The position numbers and the translations under genes were made by a program. Of a stretch of 64,000 nt of DNA, positions 38,599 to 48,064 are shown piece by piece. The first letter of the stretch is position 1, and each line of letters opens with the position of its first letter. The stretch is from Nanobdellota archaeon (GTDB lineage Archaea > Aenigmatarchaeota > Aenigmatarchaeia > QMZP01). The stretch is taken from contig JAHIVW010000003.1 in the NCBI GenBank assembly GCA_018816245.1, positions 248,001-312,000 on the forward strand, in the 5' to 3' direction. The notes beneath the pieces are model-generated. The model saw nothing but the letters and a program-made list of their open reading frames with translations, was not told the DNA's origin and made no database searches.

Positions 38599-39324
38599 AT
38601 GGATCTCTTTGGGTACGCATTGTACTCGTCTTGGAAAGGAATACCTGCACCACCATGTGCATACGAAAGAGATGACGGCTCACGCGCACCCTGCAACATA
38701 GGCGATTACTTCACGGTAAGTGCCGAGGACAAGCAAGCGCTCCGCCTTGCAAGAGGACGAACACTCGATATTGGCTGTGGAGCTGGATCACACGCGCTAC
38801 TCCTTCAGCGCAAAGGAATCGAAGTGCTCTGCATCGATACTTCGTCGCTGGCCCTTCAGGTGTGTAGAGGTCGCGGCTGCAAGCGATGTAGGCAGATGAA
38901 CATCTTCAGACATAAGCTGCATCCGAGTTCGTTCGACACCATTCTGCTCATGGGGACGAACGTTGGCCTGGCTGGGACTTTGGACCGATGCAAAAGGCTC
39001 TTTCGGATCTGCTCGGAGCTTGCAAAGCCCGGAGCACGCCTGATTGTGACGTCCAAGGATGTCAGGACACGTACCAATAGACAACAGGTTCGCTACCATC
39101 GCTCCAATCTAGAGGCAGGGAGATTCATTGGAGAAAGGCGTATCAGATTCACCTATGGAAGAAAAACGGGAAACTGGTTCAAATGGATCTTCATCGACCC
39201 GGTGACCCTGCGAACCACAGCTCACGCATCTGGCTGGGAGGTTGAATCGATAATCAACGCGCAACGCGGCCGATATTCAGCTGTGCTACATCTTGCCAGC
39301 TTGACGCAACGGACTCTACGGTAG
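38599..39324 (+). CDS. class I SAM-dependent methyltransferase
   Basis: RTLDIGCGAGSHALLLQRKGIEVLCIDTSSLAL. Confidence 0.8.
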   Translation: MDLFGYALYSSWKGIPAPPCAYERDDGSRAPCNIGDYFTVSAEDKQALRLARGRTLDIGCGAGSHALLLQRKGIEVLCIDTSSLALQVCRGRGCKRCRQMNIFRHKLHPSSFDTILLMGTNVGLAGTLDRCKRLFRICSELAKPGARLIVTSKDVRTRTNRQQVRYHRSNLEAGRFIGERRIRFTYGRKTGNWFKWIFIDPVTLRTTAHASGWEVESIINAQRGRYSAVLHLASLTQRTLR

Positions 39325-39481
39325 TCATGATCACTGCCCTCGCTAGTTTCTGTTGCGTCGCCGACGAGAACAATGCGATTCGGCGATTCTCAAACAGTTG
39401 AGGGCGAATTGGCTTGAGATGACAAGAGGCCTCGCAATGATTGCCGGTAATCAATCCAAAGCAACCAAAGGAGACCTCTTG

Positions 39482-40144
39482 ATGCGAACCAAGATCAATA
39501 CCCAGCCCGAGTTCGACTCTCAACCCTCGAATCTGCAAGTCACCAACGAGTACTTCGCACGGTACGAAGCAATCTCCCAGATTCTCGATCAGAATCCGGC
39601 GATCGTGGGTTTCGCACACCGGGATCTGGAGGCCGCCCTGGCCTCGTCGGACGAGGAAGGGCGCGATGGAAGTTGCCGCTTCAGCTCCGACTCGATCCTT
39701 CGCATTCTCATCTGCCAGATCCTCGAGGGCGAGACCCTTCGCGGCACGGTCATTCGCGTGGACGACATTGCCGATAGCGCGGGCAGGAGCCAGGACCCGA
39801 TCAATCGTGGCTGCGCTGACGCGGAGGAGCTTCTCCCGAACCACCTCGTCAAGCTGAAGGTGGCCATGGGAGGCGAGCTAGCGGCCTTTGTCTTTGGGGC
39901 TGGGCAGAGCTCAGTGCCTCTCAATCCGTACTGCCACCTGCAGGTGAATCCAGTAGTCCCCGGTGCGCTGGTCGGAGTCGCGTTGTCGTCTGGAGGTCCT
40001 GGAGAGGGGTCTGCAGAGGTCGGCGGAACAGTTCCCATTGGGATGGGTCCGAGTGACGTCTATGTTCAGGTCCTGATTCGGGACACGACGAGTCCGATAG
40101 GTATGTCGTCGACGAAACCGATGAGGATCCATATCGCGCCTTGA
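39482..40144 (+). pseudogene. chimeric ORF: transposase N-terminus fused to secreted-protein C-terminus
   Basis: YFARYEAISQILDQNPAIVGFAHRDLEAAL...SDSILRILICQILEGETLRGTVIRVDD (transposase N-term), later PLNPYCHLQVNPVVPGALVGVALSSGG (extracytoplasmic type). Confidence 0.55.
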
Positions 40145-40201
40145 TACAGGGCCGTGAGGCACAGACATTTAAGGAGCGTAATATAATTAGTCACGAGGGG
40201 A

Positions 40202-41590
40202 ATGTCTGCGGGGAGGGTCTTTCCATTCGCAGTTGTAGTCAGTTCGCTCTTTGTCATGCTGACAGTGGCGATATCGATCAGTCCAGTGTCAGACAATGCT
40301 GCGGGCGAGCTTGCACGAGCCGGTGTAGTTCAGGCTGGTGCAGTCCAGTCTCCGAAGCACTTCCTAGCCGTGGGTTCTCCGAGTTTCAATGCAGCAGGTG
40401 ATTACGAGGGCAAGGCATACGCATTCGACAAGGGATCAGGTCGGCTGATGCGGTCGTGGCTCGGTGTATCTGTGCACGGGACCTATGGAGTGAGGCCAGA
40501 ACGTCTTGGTCTCAGTGTGGCGGTCGTCGGCGATATCGATAAGGATGGATACGACGACATTCTCGCGGGGGCGGCTGCACCGGAGATCTACGGGAGGGCG
40601 TATCTGTACTCAGGAAGAACAGGAAGGGTCATCTTCTCGTTCGAAGATGATCCTGGACAGCCAAGCGACTACTTCGGTTCCGCGGTCGCGTGGGCTGGTG
40701 ATGTGAACAAGGATGGATGGGATGATCTTGCAATCGGTGCGAGTGAACATCTCGATCCGGTGAAGGGAACAGTGGGGAAAGCCTATATCTACTCAGGCCG
40801 GGACGGATCGGAGATTCGTTCGTACCTGGGAGAGCAGCCGTTCGACTTCTTTGGATGGGCTGTTGCGAATGCCGGGGACGTGAACCAAGACGGCTGGCCC
40901 GATCTCATTGTCGGTGCGAGATGCTGGGATCCGGTCGGGGAGTTCTGGGCGTGTGACGGGAAGGTCTATGTGTATTCTGGGAAGGACGGACAGCTCCTGT
41001 ACGAGTGGACAGATGGTGCTGGAGGCTTCGGTGGAGCAGTCTCTGGTCTCGGTGACGTGAACGATGATGGTGTCGACGATGTGATCTATGGGGGAAACGG
41101 GGCTGACGGAGGTCGGGGAATCGTGTACGTGCGGTCCGGACAGGATGGGAGCGTATTGTATAGCATATCCGGAGCCGCCGACTACGAGGCGTTCGGACAG
41201 GCGGTATCTGGTGTCGGCGACGTGGATCTGGACGGGAGTGCAGACTTCCTGGTTACCGGTCCTCAGTACGAGGTGCCGGGCGGTGCATCCGATATTGGGA
41301 GAGCTGTCCTGTACTCAGGGCGGGATGGGAGTGTCATCCATAGCTGGACAGGGGAGGAGCAGGCGGATGAGTTGGGACATGCTGTTTCCGGGGCCGGTGA
41401 TGTTGATGGTGATGGCGTGCCAGACGTTCTTGTCGGGATCCGGGATCAGCTGACAGGAGGTTGTCGCGAGTGCACATTCAACGGCTGGGCGTATGTTTTC
41501 AGTGGGGCAACAGGACAGAAGCTGTATGAGTGGGAGGGAGAACATGACCAGAGCCTTTTCGGGACAGCGGTGTCCGGCAAGTGGTGGTAG
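40202..41590 (+). CDS. secreted FG-GAP/integrin-alpha-like repeat protein
   Basis: Signal peptide; repeated GDVNKDGWDDLAIGA / YSGRDGS blades. Confidence 0.88.
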   Translation: MSAGRVFPFAVVVSSLFVMLTVAISISPVSDNAAGELARAGVVQAGAVQSPKHFLAVGSPSFNAAGDYEGKAYAFDKGSGRLMRSWLGVSVHGTYGVRPERLGLSVAVVGDIDKDGYDDILAGAAAPEIYGRAYLYSGRTGRVIFSFEDDPGQPSDYFGSAVAWAGDVNKDGWDDLAIGASEHLDPVKGTVGKAYIYSGRDGSEIRSYLGEQPFDFFGWAVANAGDVNQDGWPDLIVGARCWDPVGEFWACDGKVYVYSGKDGQLLYEWTDGAGGFGGAVSGLGDVNDDGVDDVIYGGNGADGGRGIVYVRSGQDGSVLYSISGAADYEAFGQAVSGVGDVDLDGSADFLVTGPQYEVPGGASDIGRAVLYSGRDGSVIHSWTGEEQADELGHAVSGAGDVDGDGVPDVLVGIRDQLTGGCRECTFNGWAYVFSGATGQKLYEWEGEHDQSLFGTAVSGKWW

Positions 41591-42095
41591 TGCAATCAAA
41601 GGGGTATTCCAGAGAATCGAGACTGTCTCTGGGGCTTGTCAGGGGCTGGAAGTGCGTTGGTAGGCGTCGGAGAGGGGTGTGCTTCTCGCATTTAGCAGGT
41701 GTGGCGACGTGCGGGTGTCCAGATTGCAGACCGGCGTAGGCGCGTGATTCTCGCGCCGCGAGAAGAACGGAGTTGAAAGCGGGGTGCCATCCGCTTGAAC
41801 AGGAACATCACAACAAGCCTGTTCGGGAGGGCAGCGTCGTCGTGAAGAACTCGACGATTGGGTCTACTCCCTCGCTGAGGCCGCGACTTTCGTCGCCGAG
41901 ATCAACCGATTCGCCGTCGTGCGGAAGCTCGACGTTCCCGGCCTCTTCCTCACGAGACACTTCCGGGTGCGGGATTCAGACCGCTTCGCGGAGATCATCC
42001 CCGACATCATCGAGCAGCTCCCGTCGCACCCGAACCTCATCGTCGGACGCAAGCTCGGAAGGAACATCCGGTGGTCGCTCTCGTCCCCCGCTGGC

Positions 42096-42689
42096 TCAAA
42101 CCGCGAGCAGCGCTTCGTGCAGCCGGACCATCGCCAGGGTGTCCTGCTTGCAGTACTCCCTGAGCAGGCCGAGGAGCCGCTTGGCCTCCTCCTCCGGGTA
42201 CCGCCCCATCGCAATTCGTGCAAACACGGCGGAGGCGGCATCGCCGTCCCCGATCTCCATGCCCTCGTCCGGGTACAACATCGCGAGTCGCTGCAGGCCC
42301 GTGGCGACATCGAGAAGCAGATCATGAGACACTTCGGTCGCCTCCCACACCTCAGGGAGGGTTGTGACGGTCAGAGTCTTCGGCCGCTTCGCCGCGCAGC
42401 GCCTCCGGGCGTGATCCAGAAGGATCCGACCCATGGCCTGGGCCGCCGTTGCCATGAAATGTGCGCGGTCCCGCCAGTCTTGCGCCGACTGATTCCTGAA
42501 AAGGCGTAGGTACACTTCCCCGATGAGTGCTGTCGGCTGGAGCGTGTGGGACTCCCGTTCCGATCGCATCTTCTGCCCAGCAAGCCGCCGCAGCTCCGGG
42601 TAGAGGAGCTCAAGCAACCGCTCCTGGCCTTTCCGGTCGCCAGCGCGAATCGCCGCTAGTGCCGCGGTCACGTCGTCATGCACCGTCAT
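42096..42689 (-). pseudogene. chimeric ORF: bacterial ECF sigma factor (N-terminal) fused to DUF2779-like C-terminus
   Basis: ELRRLAGQKMRSERESHTLQPTALIGEVYLRLF...WRDRAHFMATAAQAMGRILLDHARRR then DGDAASAVFARIAMGRYPEEEAKRLLGLLREYCKQDTLAMVRLHEALL; no sigma region 4. Confidence 0.65.
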
Positions 42690-42752
42690 GGTCGTGTTGG
42701 GTCAGGGACTAGGGACTTGCACAACCACGTCCCTGTATCGCGCTCCGGTTCG

Positions 42753-42992
42753 TCACGATCGACGCTTGTGAAAAGGATGATCGGGCTCGAGGTGCAGAAT
42801 CGCATAGATGCCGCCGTTCGATGTCTCGATGACCTCCCTCTCGGGCCCGTAGAAGCCTCGATAGAACTCTAGCCGCGCCTCGCGCTTGAGGAACCTGTTG
42901 TCCACACAGTAACCGAAGATCTTCTCTGGCATCTCCGCCAACTCGTCGTCAGCAGCCGTCATTGCCCCGATGAGGTACGCCACGGAACGCAT
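42753..42992 (-). CDS. hypothetical protein
   Basis: MRSVAYLIGAMTAADDELAEMPEKIFGYCVDNRFLKREARLEFYRGFYG... Confidence 0.4.
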   Translation of the reverse strand: MRSVAYLIGAMTAADDELAEMPEKIFGYCVDNRFLKREARLEFYRGFYGPEREVIETSNGGIYAILHLEPDHPFHKRRS

Positions 42993-43108
42993 GAATCCTG
43001 TTGTTTTGGGTATAAATACCTTTTGCGTCGACATTTGGCGATGTAGGGGGCAGGGACCTCTGGCCGGCGGCTCCCATAGGGACAACTTACCGACCCTCTC
43101 CGCTCCGC

Positions 43109-43351
43109 TCACGACTCAAGCCGACCGGTCACGGCCGGAGCCAGCCAGCGCGCGATGAGCGCAAGGTCCTCCGGCCGGGTCCCGCAGCACCCACCGATGA
43201 TCCGCGCTCCCCGCTCGACCCATCGCTCCGCGTAGTCCGCGTAGGCTTCACTCGTGAGCGCCGGATCACGCGAGTAGCCGCTCGGGTGGCTCGGATCTGC
43301 TGCTTCGAGGTTGGCGTAGGCACCCGCTACGATGCCCGCATCGCCCGTCAA
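43109..43351 (-). pseudogene. C-terminal fragment of homocysteine S-methyltransferase
   Basis: LTSEAYADYAERWVERGARIIGGCCGTRPEDLALIARWL (zinc-binding GGCCGT). Confidence 0.75.
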
Positions 43352-43497
43352 CTCGATGACCTCACCGTGCCGTCCGGGAGGTAGCGCACGATCCCGTCCA
43401 CGTCCCAGTGGTATGCGGTCTCCCGCACAAGTTCGCGGAATCCGTCTCGCTGGACCCTGCCGCTGACGATCGCGGTCATCCGGATGGGCCCCGCCAT
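43348..43497 (-). CDS. acylphosphatase-like domain, short or truncated
   Basis: MAGPIRMTAIVSGRVQRDGFRELVRETAYHWDVDGIVRYLPDGTV. Confidence 0.55.
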   Translation of the reverse strand: MAGPIRMTAIVSGRVQRDGFRELVRETAYHWDVDGIVRYLPDGTVRSSS

Positions 43498-43501
43498 CTG
43501 C

Positions 43502-44224
43502 TCACCGGCGCCGGCCGCCGCTCGCCACCACGGCCTTGATGAGCTGCTGCATGTCCTTGCTGGACTGCCGGTGCTCGTCCCGAAGTTCCTGGAGCGCAGC
43601 CTCAAGGGTCTTCGAGATCTTCCCGTAGTTCCGGTCCAGCGTGTCGAAGTGCCTGGCGGTCTGCTGCGTGAGGTTGTCGACCTTGGTACCGACGCCGCGA
43701 ACGTCCGTCCCAACAGCATCCACCTTGGTGCCCACGGCCTGGATCTCGGTCCGTGCGGCGTCGACCTTCTCACCGACACCGCGAACCTCTTTGGCAACGG
43801 CATTCACCTTGTCACCGACACCACGGACATCCTTGCCGACGACATCGACCTTCTCCCCCACGGTGTCCATCTTCGCTCCGAGATCCTGGTTCATCTCCTT
43901 CACGTACCGGAAGCCAACGTCGAGCTTCTCCAGGATCCCCTCGTTTCCGGACCACAGGACCGTGAAGTCCGTGAACTCGCCGGTCGCCTTCTCCTTCGTC
44001 GAGGAGAGGTCCTCGATTTCGACCGGTGGAGGTACCTCCCGGACAGCCATCAGGAACTTCTGCAGCACCGGATCCGCCGCCTCGGCGACGATGCGAACCG
44101 ATCCGTCCGCCTCGTTCTGGACTGTGCCTCGGACGCGGTGCCGGTAGGCTTGCTGCTGAACAAAGTCCCGAAAGCCAGCGCGCTGAACAAGGCCCCGCAC
44201 GCTGACGACCATTCTGACCGTCAT
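43502..44224 (-). CDS. acylphosphatase domain fused to 14-residue-repeat coiled coil
   Basis: MTVRMVVSVRGLVQRAGFRDFVQQQAYRHRVRGTVQNEADGSVRIVAE; repeats VGEKVDVVGKDVRG / VGDKVNAVAKEVRG / VGTKVDAVGTDVRG. Confidence 0.75.
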   Translation of the reverse strand: MTVRMVVSVRGLVQRAGFRDFVQQQAYRHRVRGTVQNEADGSVRIVAEAADPVLQKFLMAVREVPPPVEIEDLSSTKEKATGEFTDFTVLWSGNEGILEKLDVGFRYVKEMNQDLGAKMDTVGEKVDVVGKDVRGVGDKVNAVAKEVRGVGEKVDAARTEIQAVGTKVDAVGTDVRGVGTKVDNLTQQTARHFDTLDRNYGKISKTLEAALQELRDEHRQSSKDMQQLIKAVVASGGRRR

Positions 44225-44593
44225 GCCACCCTCTTGGCGTCCGGGCTTCTTATGCCTTCCGCGAGCAGAGGGCCGGGAAGCCCGAACCCCCGAGCGTCGG
44301 CCCGAGGGCCCAGCCAACTCACGCGTCATCTGCTTCGCCCCGTTCCTGCATCTCCTCGGGCGCGATCTCCCGCAGCACCCCTGACGTCGCGGACCGGGGC
44401 CGACGGATCATCCGGCAGGCGTGCCTCAAGGCCGCAGCGGTGGTGGTCGGGCCGAGCAGGGAGGACCCGGCCGGGGACGTGATCCAGGTCGCGGAGAGGC
44501 TGGAGTCCTGGGTGCTGGGGGAGGAGCGATCCTCCTTCCTTCCGCCGGGAACGAGAGGTCGTCCGGGCTGCAGAACCGCGGAGGCGCGTGCGC

Positions 44594-44821
44594 ATGACAT
44601 TTAAGTCCGCGGAACAACAGGTGACCATGGTCCGACAAGAGCAGCTCTTGGCGCAGGTCCGCAGCGTCCAGCGAAGCGTCGTTGAACTCCGCGCCGAGGT
44701 CCACCACCTCCGTGACCTGGTGAACGACGCGGTCCTTTCGCCAGCGGAGAAGCGCCTGGTGGATCACACTCTCCAGAGCATCAAGAAGGGGGACACGCGG
44801 GACTTTGTCCCGTTCCCTTGA
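44594..44821 (+). CDS. putative RelB-like antitoxin
   Basis: LSPAEKRLVDHTLQSIKKGDTRDFVP; precedes RelE-like gene by 4 nt. Confidence 0.6.
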   Translation: MTFKSAEQQVTMVRQEQLLAQVRSVQRSVVELRAEVHHLRDLVNDAVLSPAEKRLVDHTLQSIKKGDTRDFVPFP

Positions 44822-44825
44822 AGCC

Positions 44826-45068
44826 ATGTCGCGGTTCTCGATCCAGATCCACCGGAAGGCGCAAGGGTACGTCCAGGGGCTCCCAGACGCCGCTCGCCTG
44901 CGAATCCGCCGTGCTCTGGACCTCCTGAGGGACGAGCCGTTCCCGCGCGGCGCCGTGAAGGTCATCGAGGATCCGGTCGGTGGCCCATCGTACACGGGAC
45001 TCGATCGACAACAAGTCCATCAGAGTTCGGTCCACGTCGGCATTGTTATTTTTTATATTTTTGGGTAA
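44826..45068 (+). pseudogene. RelE-family toxin, C-terminus lost at the AT-rich module boundary
   Basis: FSIQIHRKAQGYVQGLPDAARLRIRRALDLLRDEPFPRGAVKV then non-RelE sequence. Confidence 0.6.
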
Positions 45069-45163
45069 AGGATTATTGAAAGGCCAAATCTGAAAATTCT
45101 GGCTATTCCGGCTGATTTTGGCTGAAAGTTCCAATATATAAAGCTTCCTTACACCCGAAGAGA

Positions 45164-46036
45164 ATGAAAGATTTTGAAATAGTATCAATAGAAATCCCCC
45201 TAGAAAAAATTCAACCAGATCCCAACCAACCACGGAAAGACCTCGGCATCGATGAGGAGAACCGACTTATCAACTCAATGAGGGAAATAGGCCTTCGATC
45301 ACCAATCGCTGTGGTCAAGATTGGTGAAAATAAATACAGGCTTATCAACGGTCATCGGCGCTTTGCATGCGCTAAACTTTTGGGATGGAAAACGATCCGC
45401 TGCGAAATACACCCCGAAACTGAGGAAGGCGAGATCAAACGCCTTCGTTTCGACTTGCAGAATAATATTAGATCATGGAAGCCGCTTGAACGCTCTCAAG
45501 AGGTCAAACAAATCAAGGAATCGAAGAAATTTAAATCGAATAAGGAGCTGGCAAACTATCTCCATTACCCAGAAAATCTATTGAACCAATCTCTCTTTCT
45601 TCAAAGAAGAAGAGAGAAATATCAAAAATTAATGGACGAATTCGGATTAACGGAAACATATCAAGTTGAGTTTGTCCGGCTCGAGCCAAAAATCAGGCCG
45701 ATTAAAGAATTCACCTATGAACAGATCATTCTTAACTTGTTTGAACGGGTCAGACACCAGGTCATCCGTAGTGCGAAGGGTTTCCGCAAGTTGGGAACCG
45801 TTTTTCTCCGTGCTCATACGAATGAAAAGGAATTATATCGTTTTCTAAAAGACCCCGATATGACTGTAGACGAATTGACTCAAAAAACAACCCGTTCCGG
45901 TTTTATTCGTGATGCTGAAGGTCTCACAAAACGAATAACAAGTAAGTTCAATCAAGGCCTCAAACTCCAACCGGAAGATGTGTTTGTGTTGAGACCGCTT
46001 CGTGATGTCCTGATCAAATACTTGGGCGATAAATAA
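45164..46036 (+). CDS. ParB-like N-terminal nuclease/HTH protein
   Basis: IPLEKIQPDPNQPRKDL...LINSMREIGLRSPIAVVKIGENKYRLINGHRRFACAKLLGW. Confidence 0.9.
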   Translation: MKDFEIVSIEIPLEKIQPDPNQPRKDLGIDEENRLINSMREIGLRSPIAVVKIGENKYRLINGHRRFACAKLLGWKTIRCEIHPETEEGEIKRLRFDLQNNIRSWKPLERSQEVKQIKESKKFKSNKELANYLHYPENLLNQSLFLQRRREKYQKLMDEFGLTETYQVEFVRLEPKIRPIKEFTYEQIILNLFERVRHQVIRSAKGFRKLGTVFLRAHTNEKELYRFLKDPDMTVDELTQKTTRSGFIRDAEGLTKRITSKFNQGLKLQPEDVFVLRPLRDVLIKYLGDK

Positions 46037-47406
46037 TGATTCTGTTTCATCCGACTAAAGGCACAAAGAAGGCTGTTGCCTATTATCGACATTCTGATAG
46101 GGAAAAACAGGAAAATTCTATTTCTATTCAACGTGATCACGTGAAGAAATATGCTGCCCGATTTAATATCGAGGTCATATTTGAAGAATTTGATAAAGAA
46201 ACTGGTCTCGTTGGTCCCGATGAAAGAATAGGTTTTGGGCGGCTTTTTGATAACTGGATTAAAAATCACAATGCTCCGCATTTTGATTTTGTATTGGTTT
46301 TCGATGAATCGCGATGGGGACGTTTTCAAAATGACAATGCTGCTCCCCATTATGAATATCTTTGCAACGAACAAGGAAAGTATGTCATTTATGTGGAGAA
46401 TGGTATTTCTCCAGAAGACCAGAAGACGCAGCTCGGATTCAAGTTACATAAGTCAATAAAGAGACACATGGCAGCGCAATTCAGTCTCGATCTTAGCAAT
46501 AAAGTATATCACGGTTGTGTAAAGGTTTCACAACAAGGGTTCTCGGCGGGAGGCTCAGCGTGCTACGGGATGGTCCGCGTCTTACTTGACGTAAATAAGA
46601 ATCCTGTAGGGGTTCTCAAGAAAGGTGAACACAAGGCGATCTCCAATGCCCGCGTTACGTTCAAGCCAGCTGATGATAGGACATCGGAAACGGTGAAAGA
46701 GATATTCTTCCTCTTTGACAAGGGCATGCGTCTCGGGGAGATAGCTAAGCTTCTCAATGAGAGGGGAATCCCTTCTGCAAAGGGAGGTAAATGGAACGGA
46801 GAAAAGCTCCTTCGGATTTTGACAAATGAGACCTATACTGGCACGAGAATATATAATAAGACGTGGAGCCGCCTCAGACAAAAAACGAGATCTAATCCAC
46901 GTACCGAGTGGGTTGTGAAAGAGGAGGCATTTCCGGGGATCATCGATCGGGAGCTGTTCTTTCGCGTTCAGGAGCGTCTTTACTGGATGATGCCTTCTCG
47001 ATGGAAACAGGGCGTTTATGCTATCAGAAAGGCACATCGGCTAGTTCAGGATGACCTAAGAAAACTCTTGAATGAGTATAATGTTTCTGAAGACTATGTT
47101 TGCTATTTTCTGAGACAATTTCCAATTGTTTATGCTGTTGGTATTTCTCCAAAACCTTCAATACAATGTTGGTGCTTCACTATCCCAGATGAGTTGCGGA
47201 GATACCAATTCATTATAGGGATTGGTGTATCATTGAATCGTAAAGACCCTGTCGATAGAATATTTGTAATTCCATCACACGAATTGGGTTTGAGTAATAT
47301 TAGTGTGTTTTCTGAAAACGATACCGAGTTTTCAAAATATAAAATTGAAGAGGATAAGATCAAAGAAAAAATTTCACATCTTGCTCAAGCAGTTTTAGCT
47401 CAATGA
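46036..47406 (+). CDS. large serine recombinase
   Basis: AVAYYRHSDREKQENSISIQRD (catalytic Ser), DESRWGR, recombinase domain GEIAKLLNERGIPSAKGGKWNGEKLLRILTNETYTG. Confidence 0.92.
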   Translation: MILFHPTKGTKKAVAYYRHSDREKQENSISIQRDHVKKYAARFNIEVIFEEFDKETGLVGPDERIGFGRLFDNWIKNHNAPHFDFVLVFDESRWGRFQNDNAAPHYEYLCNEQGKYVIYVENGISPEDQKTQLGFKLHKSIKRHMAAQFSLDLSNKVYHGCVKVSQQGFSAGGSACYGMVRVLLDVNKNPVGVLKKGEHKAISNARVTFKPADDRTSETVKEIFFLFDKGMRLGEIAKLLNERGIPSAKGGKWNGEKLLRILTNETYTGTRIYNKTWSRLRQKTRSNPRTEWVVKEEAFPGIIDRELFFRVQERLYWMMPSRWKQGVYAIRKAHRLVQDDLRKLLNEYNVSEDYVCYFLRQFPIVYAVGISPKPSIQCWCFTIPDELRRYQFIIGIGVSLNRKDPVDRIFVIPSHELGLSNISVFSENDTEFSKYKIEEDKIKEKISHLAQAVLAQ

Positions 47407-47475
47407 AAGAAGTAGCAAACGTTTAATCAGGAACCACATAATAACTAAGAAAGGAAAGAATGTGATTTTAGTCTC

Positions 47476-47712
47476 TCAGTAAAACTCGTGCTCCGGCTTC
47501 CCGGTCTGCCGGATGATGCACCGGATCGCGTGCGGCACGATCGTCGGGCAGTGGCTCACCATCGTCGTGGCCATGCACTTGCCGCCGTCGTATTTTTTCA
47601 TCTTGAGATGCCGCCCCTTCACGTGCTTGACCTGAACGTAGCCGTTCTTCTTCAGAATGCGGATTACCCGGTCACGCGGTAACGGGCGGATTTTTCCTTG
47701 TATGGGACTCAC
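47476..47712 (-). CDS. hicA: HicA-family toxin
   Basis: DRVIRILKKNGYVQVKHVKGRHLKMKK...HCPTIVPHAIRCIIRQTG. Confidence 0.75.
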   Translation of the reverse strand: MSPIQGKIRPLPRDRVIRILKKNGYVQVKHVKGRHLKMKKYDGGKCMATTMVSHCPTIVPHAIRCIIRQTGKPEHEFY

Positions 47713-48064
47713 CTTGGTTGAGCGGCAGCTTGAACGGGACGGTCTTGATGCCGACCTGCATGTTCACGATCTGCCGGATCTCCGGCTTCTTCGTGTCCGG
47801 GTCGGTCATGTAGTCGTCGATCATGCCCTTGAGGCTCTCGATGGCCTCCTCCTCAGTCTTCCCCTGCGCGCACACATCGATGACCGGGGTGCTGGCGACG
47901 ACCCAGCCCGCCTCCTTGAAGGTGATCACCGGGAAGGGGACGGTCATGGCGGATTCCAACTGGGCCTTAATGAGCCGCCGCGCCGCTGGGGGGAGGCGCT
48001 GGAGCTGTGGGTCGTGCTCGATCTTCTTGATGACCTCTTTCACGGAGGGCTTGCTTTTGGCCAT
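47672..48064 (-). CDS. hicB: HicB-family antitoxin
   Basis: FPVITFKEAGWVVASTPVIDVCAQGKTEEEAIESLKGMIDDYM. Confidence 0.75.
   Translation of the reverse strand: MAKSKPSVKEVIKKIEHDPQLQRLPPAARRLIKAQLESAMTVPFPVITFKEAGWVVASTPVIDVCAQGKTEEEAIESLKGMIDDYMTDPDTKKPEIRQIVNMQVGIKTVPFKLPLNQGESHTRKNPPVTA

Noticed and set aside
41773-42509. Overlapping plus-strand ORFs opposite the ECF/DUF2779 chimera
   Set aside because: The 42.1-42.7 kb part is antisense to recognisable protein; the 41.83-42.09 part may be another gene fragment but no family was recognised
43660-43870. CRISPR-like periodicity
   Set aside because: About 42-nt period is coding repeat of a coiled coil, without spacer/repeat structure; no CRISPR array was seen in the window
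43484-44482. 332-aa plus-strand ORF opposite the acylphosphatase coiled-coil gene
   Set aside because: Periodic because it is antisense to the 14-residue repeat; no independent motif
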